Made by a program: the position numbers and the translations under genes
Shown here: positions 61,900 through 64,000 of the stretch, piece after piece
Layout of the letters: the number at the start of each line of letters is the position of its first letter
Position numbering within the stretch: position 1 is the stretch's first letter
The notes under the pieces: generated by a model
Databases searched by the model: none
What the model was told of the DNA's origin: nothing
What the model saw: the letters and a program-made list of their open reading frames with translations, nothing else
Source of the DNA: Psychroflexus curvus
GTDB taxonomy: Bacteria > Bacteroidota > Bacteroidia > Flavobacteriales > Flavobacteriaceae
Reading direction: 5' to 3'
Assembly: GCF_020164585.1 (NCBI RefSeq)
Contig: NZ_JAIQZF010000004.1
Span: 62,001-126,000 of the forward strand
DNA: 64,000 bases

Positions 61900-62841
61900 T
61901 TACATTAAGCCTCTGCCTACTTTATTAATTTTTCCATTGGATTGGTATTCTTTGGAGACCGTATCCAAAACACCATTTATAAACGTACTGCTTTTGGGAG
62001 TACTATATTCCTTGGCAAGTTCTAAGTATTCATTAATAGTAACTCTCACAGGAATAGAAGGGAATTTTATAAATTCACACAAAGCCATTTTAATAAGAAT
62101 ACTATCAATTTCTGCAATTCTATCTTGATCCCAGTTAGGAGTTTTGTTTCTAGTGATTTCAGAAAACTCCTCATCAGCAAGTAGAGTTTTGGTAAATAAC
62201 TCTCTGGCAAAGTTTTCATCCTCTACATTTTTATAGAGACGGGGTATGTTTAGAACTTCATCACTTTCTTTTTGTTTCTGCAAAAACTTTAACAAAGTGG
62301 TGTTTACAATAGGAAAATCATCTATCCAGGTCAGGTTATGATCTTCATAATAATCATATAAATCATCATTGGGGGCGATAATCTTTTTGAAAATATCCAC
62401 AACAAACTCTTTGTCTTCCTTAAAACTTGACGTCTCCGTAAAAATATAGTCTGAATAAATATCTGACTCCAAAATTTTGTTCCAAATCAAAATTGGATAT
62501 TCATCATCCCTGGACCAATGGTTAAGTTTTTTGCTTTCCACAAGTTCACTCAAGGCATTGGAGTTTGCGATTCTGTGAAGCAGTTGATTATTGATAAACT
62601 TCTTATTAGGATTTTTCTCTTCTTCTGTAGCCAGGAATTTCTTCTTCACAATCTTGTAATAGTCTTCGGCCTGACTCCTAATGTTAACCAAGAGTTCCAA
62701 ATTGAGTAAAAAAAGATTGTACATATCTTCTGTGCTCTTTTTTAAAAATTTCTCTTCGGCTTGCATGGAGTCTTTACTGCCCTGATGGAAAGCATACAAA
62801 GATTGCATCACTTTTGCACGAATATGTCTTCTTGTTAGCAT
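61900..62841 (-). CDS. nusB: Transcription antitermination factor NusB (long Bacteroidota form)
   Basis: 313 residues, about twice the length of E. coli NusB. The N-terminus (LTRRHIRAKVMQSLYAFHQG) and the C-terminal part (DRIAEIDSILIKMALCEFIKFPSIPVRVTINEYLELAKEYSTPKSSTFINGVLD) carry the NusB fold, split by a long helical insertion as is usual in this phylum. NusB with S10 binds boxA RNA and promotes antitermination in rRNA operons. It heads the nusB-DUF1573-yajC operon and is divergent from the ABC exporter. Confidence 0.95.
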   Translation of the reverse strand: MLTRRHIRAKVMQSLYAFHQGSKDSMQAEEKFLKKSTEDMYNLFLLNLELLVNIRSQAEDYYKIVKKKFLATEEEKNPNKKFINNQLLHRIANSNALSELVESKKLNHWSRDDEYPILIWNKILESDIYSDYIFTETSSFKEDKEFVVDIFKKIIAPNDDLYDYYEDHNLTWIDDFPIVNTTLLKFLQKQKESDEVLNIPRLYKNVEDENFARELFTKTLLADEEFSEITRNKTPNWDQDRIAEIDSILIKMALCEFIKFPSIPVRVTINEYLELAKEYSTPKSSTFINGVLDTVSKEYQSNGKINKVGRGLM

Positions 62842-62996
62842 GTGTAGGTTCTAAAATTGTAGCGCAAAAATAATATTAAAAAGAAGAGTTAGAAGCCTAT
62901 TTCGATTTTTTTAAAAACAAAATGAGATTAGCCGAAGTCCTTGTTATGAATATATTTAAACTTTTGTTATATCAAAAGGCAATTCAGTCTTTTGAT

Positions 62997-63004
62997 TACA
63001 TTTG
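62997..63004 (+). promoter_or_regulatory. -7 element before the ABC exporter
   Basis: TACATTTG fits TAnnTTTG 15 bp before the first ATG. A TTTG at 62963-62966 is 30 bp upstream, further than usual, so only the -7 match is convincing. Confidence 0.45.
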
Positions 63005-63019
63005 CAACTTCAAAGTGAA

Positions 63020-64000
63020 ATGTGGATGAAGGCTCTACTAAGTCTAAATAAATACTTATATAAGTACCGAGGCAGGTTACTTCTTGGTTTTATAATTACC
63101 ATTGGTGCACGTGTCTTTGCAGTTTTTACACCTCAACTTATCAGAAATTCTACAAACGCCATAGAGGATTATGTAAATGGTAATGCAACAGATATAGCAG
63201 AGGTTAAAGAAGAATTACTTATCAATATCGGTCTTATTATTGGTGCAGCTTTAGCTTCCGCAATTCTCACATTCCTGATGCGTCAAACCTTTATAGTCGT
63301 TTCCAGATATATAGAATATGACTTAAAAAATGAAATCTATACGCAATATCAAAACCTATCTATTGATTTTTATAAGAGAAACAGAACTGGAGATTTGATG
63401 AACAGAATTTCTGAAGATGTCTCAAAAGTTAGAATGTATGTAGGACCAGCCCTGATGTATGGCGTTCAAACGCTTACGCTTTTTGTTGTCGTGATCTATT
63501 TTATGATAGAAGCCGCACCAATGCTCACCTTATACACTTTAGTTCCTTTCCCTATACTTTCTTTTGCTATTTACAAACTTAGTGTCGCCATCAACAAAAG
63601 AAGCGCGGAAATTCAGCAGTTTCTTTCCCATCTCAACACCTATACTCAGGAAAGTTTTAGCGGTATCGCCGTGATTAAATCCTACGGAATTTTAGGCCGT
63701 TTCAATTCTGATTTTGAGAAATTATCTAACGAGAGCAAAGAGAAAAATATCAGCCTGGTAAAAGTTGAAGCCTTTTTCTTCCCCCTTATGATTTTATTGA
63801 TAGGTTTTAGTAACTTGTTTGTCATCTATTTTGGTGGTATGCAGTATATCGATGGCAAAATAGAAAGCGTTGGAGTTATTGTAGAGTTCCTGCTTTACGT
63901 CAATATGTTGACCTGGCCTGTGGCTTCTGTAGGCTGGATTACCTCCATGGTGCAACGGGCTGAGGCCTCACAGGAACGCATCAATGAATTCTTGAGTGAA
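63020..64000 (+). CDS. ABC exporter, membrane domain (MsbA-like), 5' part
   Basis: 327 codons from ATG 63020 (63026 is also possible) to the window edge without a stop. The sequence is an ABC_membrane domain: helices with LLLGFIITIGARVFAVFTPQLI and LIIGAALASAILTFLMRQTF, the coupling stretch DFYKRNRTGDLMNRISEDVSKVR, and the typical ending VQRAEASQERINEFL. The ATPase half lies beyond the window. It is probably a homodimeric lipid, peptide or drug exporter. Confidence 0.9.
   Translation, partial: MWMKALLSLNKYLYKYRGRLLLGFIITIGARVFAVFTPQLIRNSTNAIEDYVNGNATDIAEVKEELLINIGLIIGAALASAILTFLMRQTFIVVSRYIEYDLKNEIYTQYQNLSIDFYKRNRTGDLMNRISEDVSKVRMYVGPALMYGVQTLTLFVVVIYFMIEAAPMLTLYTLVPFPILSFAIYKLSVAINKRSAEIQQFLSHLNTYTQESFSGIAVIKSYGILGRFNSDFEKLSNESKEKNISLVKVEAFFFPLMILLIGFSNLFVIYFGGMQYIDGKIESVGVIVEFLLYVNMLTWPVASVGWITSMVQRAEASQERINEFLSE

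Overview
The window reads as a chromosomal segment of a flavobacterium (Bacteroidota, probably Flavobacteriaceae). The evidence is the AT-rich DNA, the near absence of Shine-Dalgarno sites, -7 promoter elements of the TAnnTTTG type, and gene types typical of the phylum: type III glutamine synthetase, DUF3822 next to rsmD, DUF3078, DUF3127, the long NusB, PorV-like and FadL-like outer-membrane proteins, and YajC next to DUF1573. The genus cannot be fixed from sequence reading alone. No phage, plasmid, classical transposon or CRISPR array is visible.

Layout. 1-4600: a cut-off lipoprotein gene, then a photoreactivation cluster (SRPBCC protein, SDR, CPD-type photolyase, divergent photolyase-like protein). 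4600-12700: housekeeping genes (kdsB, a RecD-like helicase, DUF3822-rsmD, DUF3127, an AtoE-like transporter, aat, csaA). 12800-17650: a second flavin/light cluster with an old yellow enzyme, a flavin reductase, a DUF2256 zinc-ribbon-like protein overlapping a DASH cryptochrome, and an Fe-S (6-4)-type photolyase. 17970-28300: minus-strand purM-DUF3078-prfA-pyrF, glnN, a Na/Ca exchanger, a FadL-like porin and a Gly- and Arg/Ser-rich lipoprotein. 28400-46800: proS, tandem tRNA-Glu genes with rpsT, an iron ABC importer operon, a sugar-phosphate transferase, lnt, pssA, a PorV-like protein, an M1 peptidase, a UvrD helicase, a K+ channel, a Sua5/YciO protein and an M28 peptidase. 48480-57630: accessory enzymes and a PAS histidine kinase with its response regulator. 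59000-64000: DUF58, thioredoxins, yajC-DUF1573-nusB and an ABC exporter cut by the window end.

The most unusual structures sit at two tRNA genes. Downstream of tRNA-Ser(UGA) (47180-47264) is an array of six copies of a 51-bp core, made of the tRNA 3' end plus its intrinsic terminator. The cores are separated by four copies of a ~126-bp spacer and, in one position, by a cassette carrying a small GIY-YIG nuclease gene. Downstream of tRNA-Asp(GUC) (58932-58859, minus strand) two tandem 452/516-bp units each carry an identical GIY-YIG gene and a terminator. One unit also holds fragments of tRNA-Asp in tRNA order, separated by short C/G palindromes. A similar tRNA-Ser fragment/palindrome relic lies just upstream of the intact tRNA-Ser. 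In both loci the nuclease gene has the orientation of the tRNA and lies downstream of the tRNA promoter. I propose, as inference, a tRNA-3'-end-targeting GIY-YIG cassette system associated with short palindromes.

The second theme is light and flavin chemistry: four members of the photolyase/cryptochrome superfamily lie in two clusters 10 kb apart with accessory proteins, which suggests an organism living in sunlit surface water or a similar habitat.
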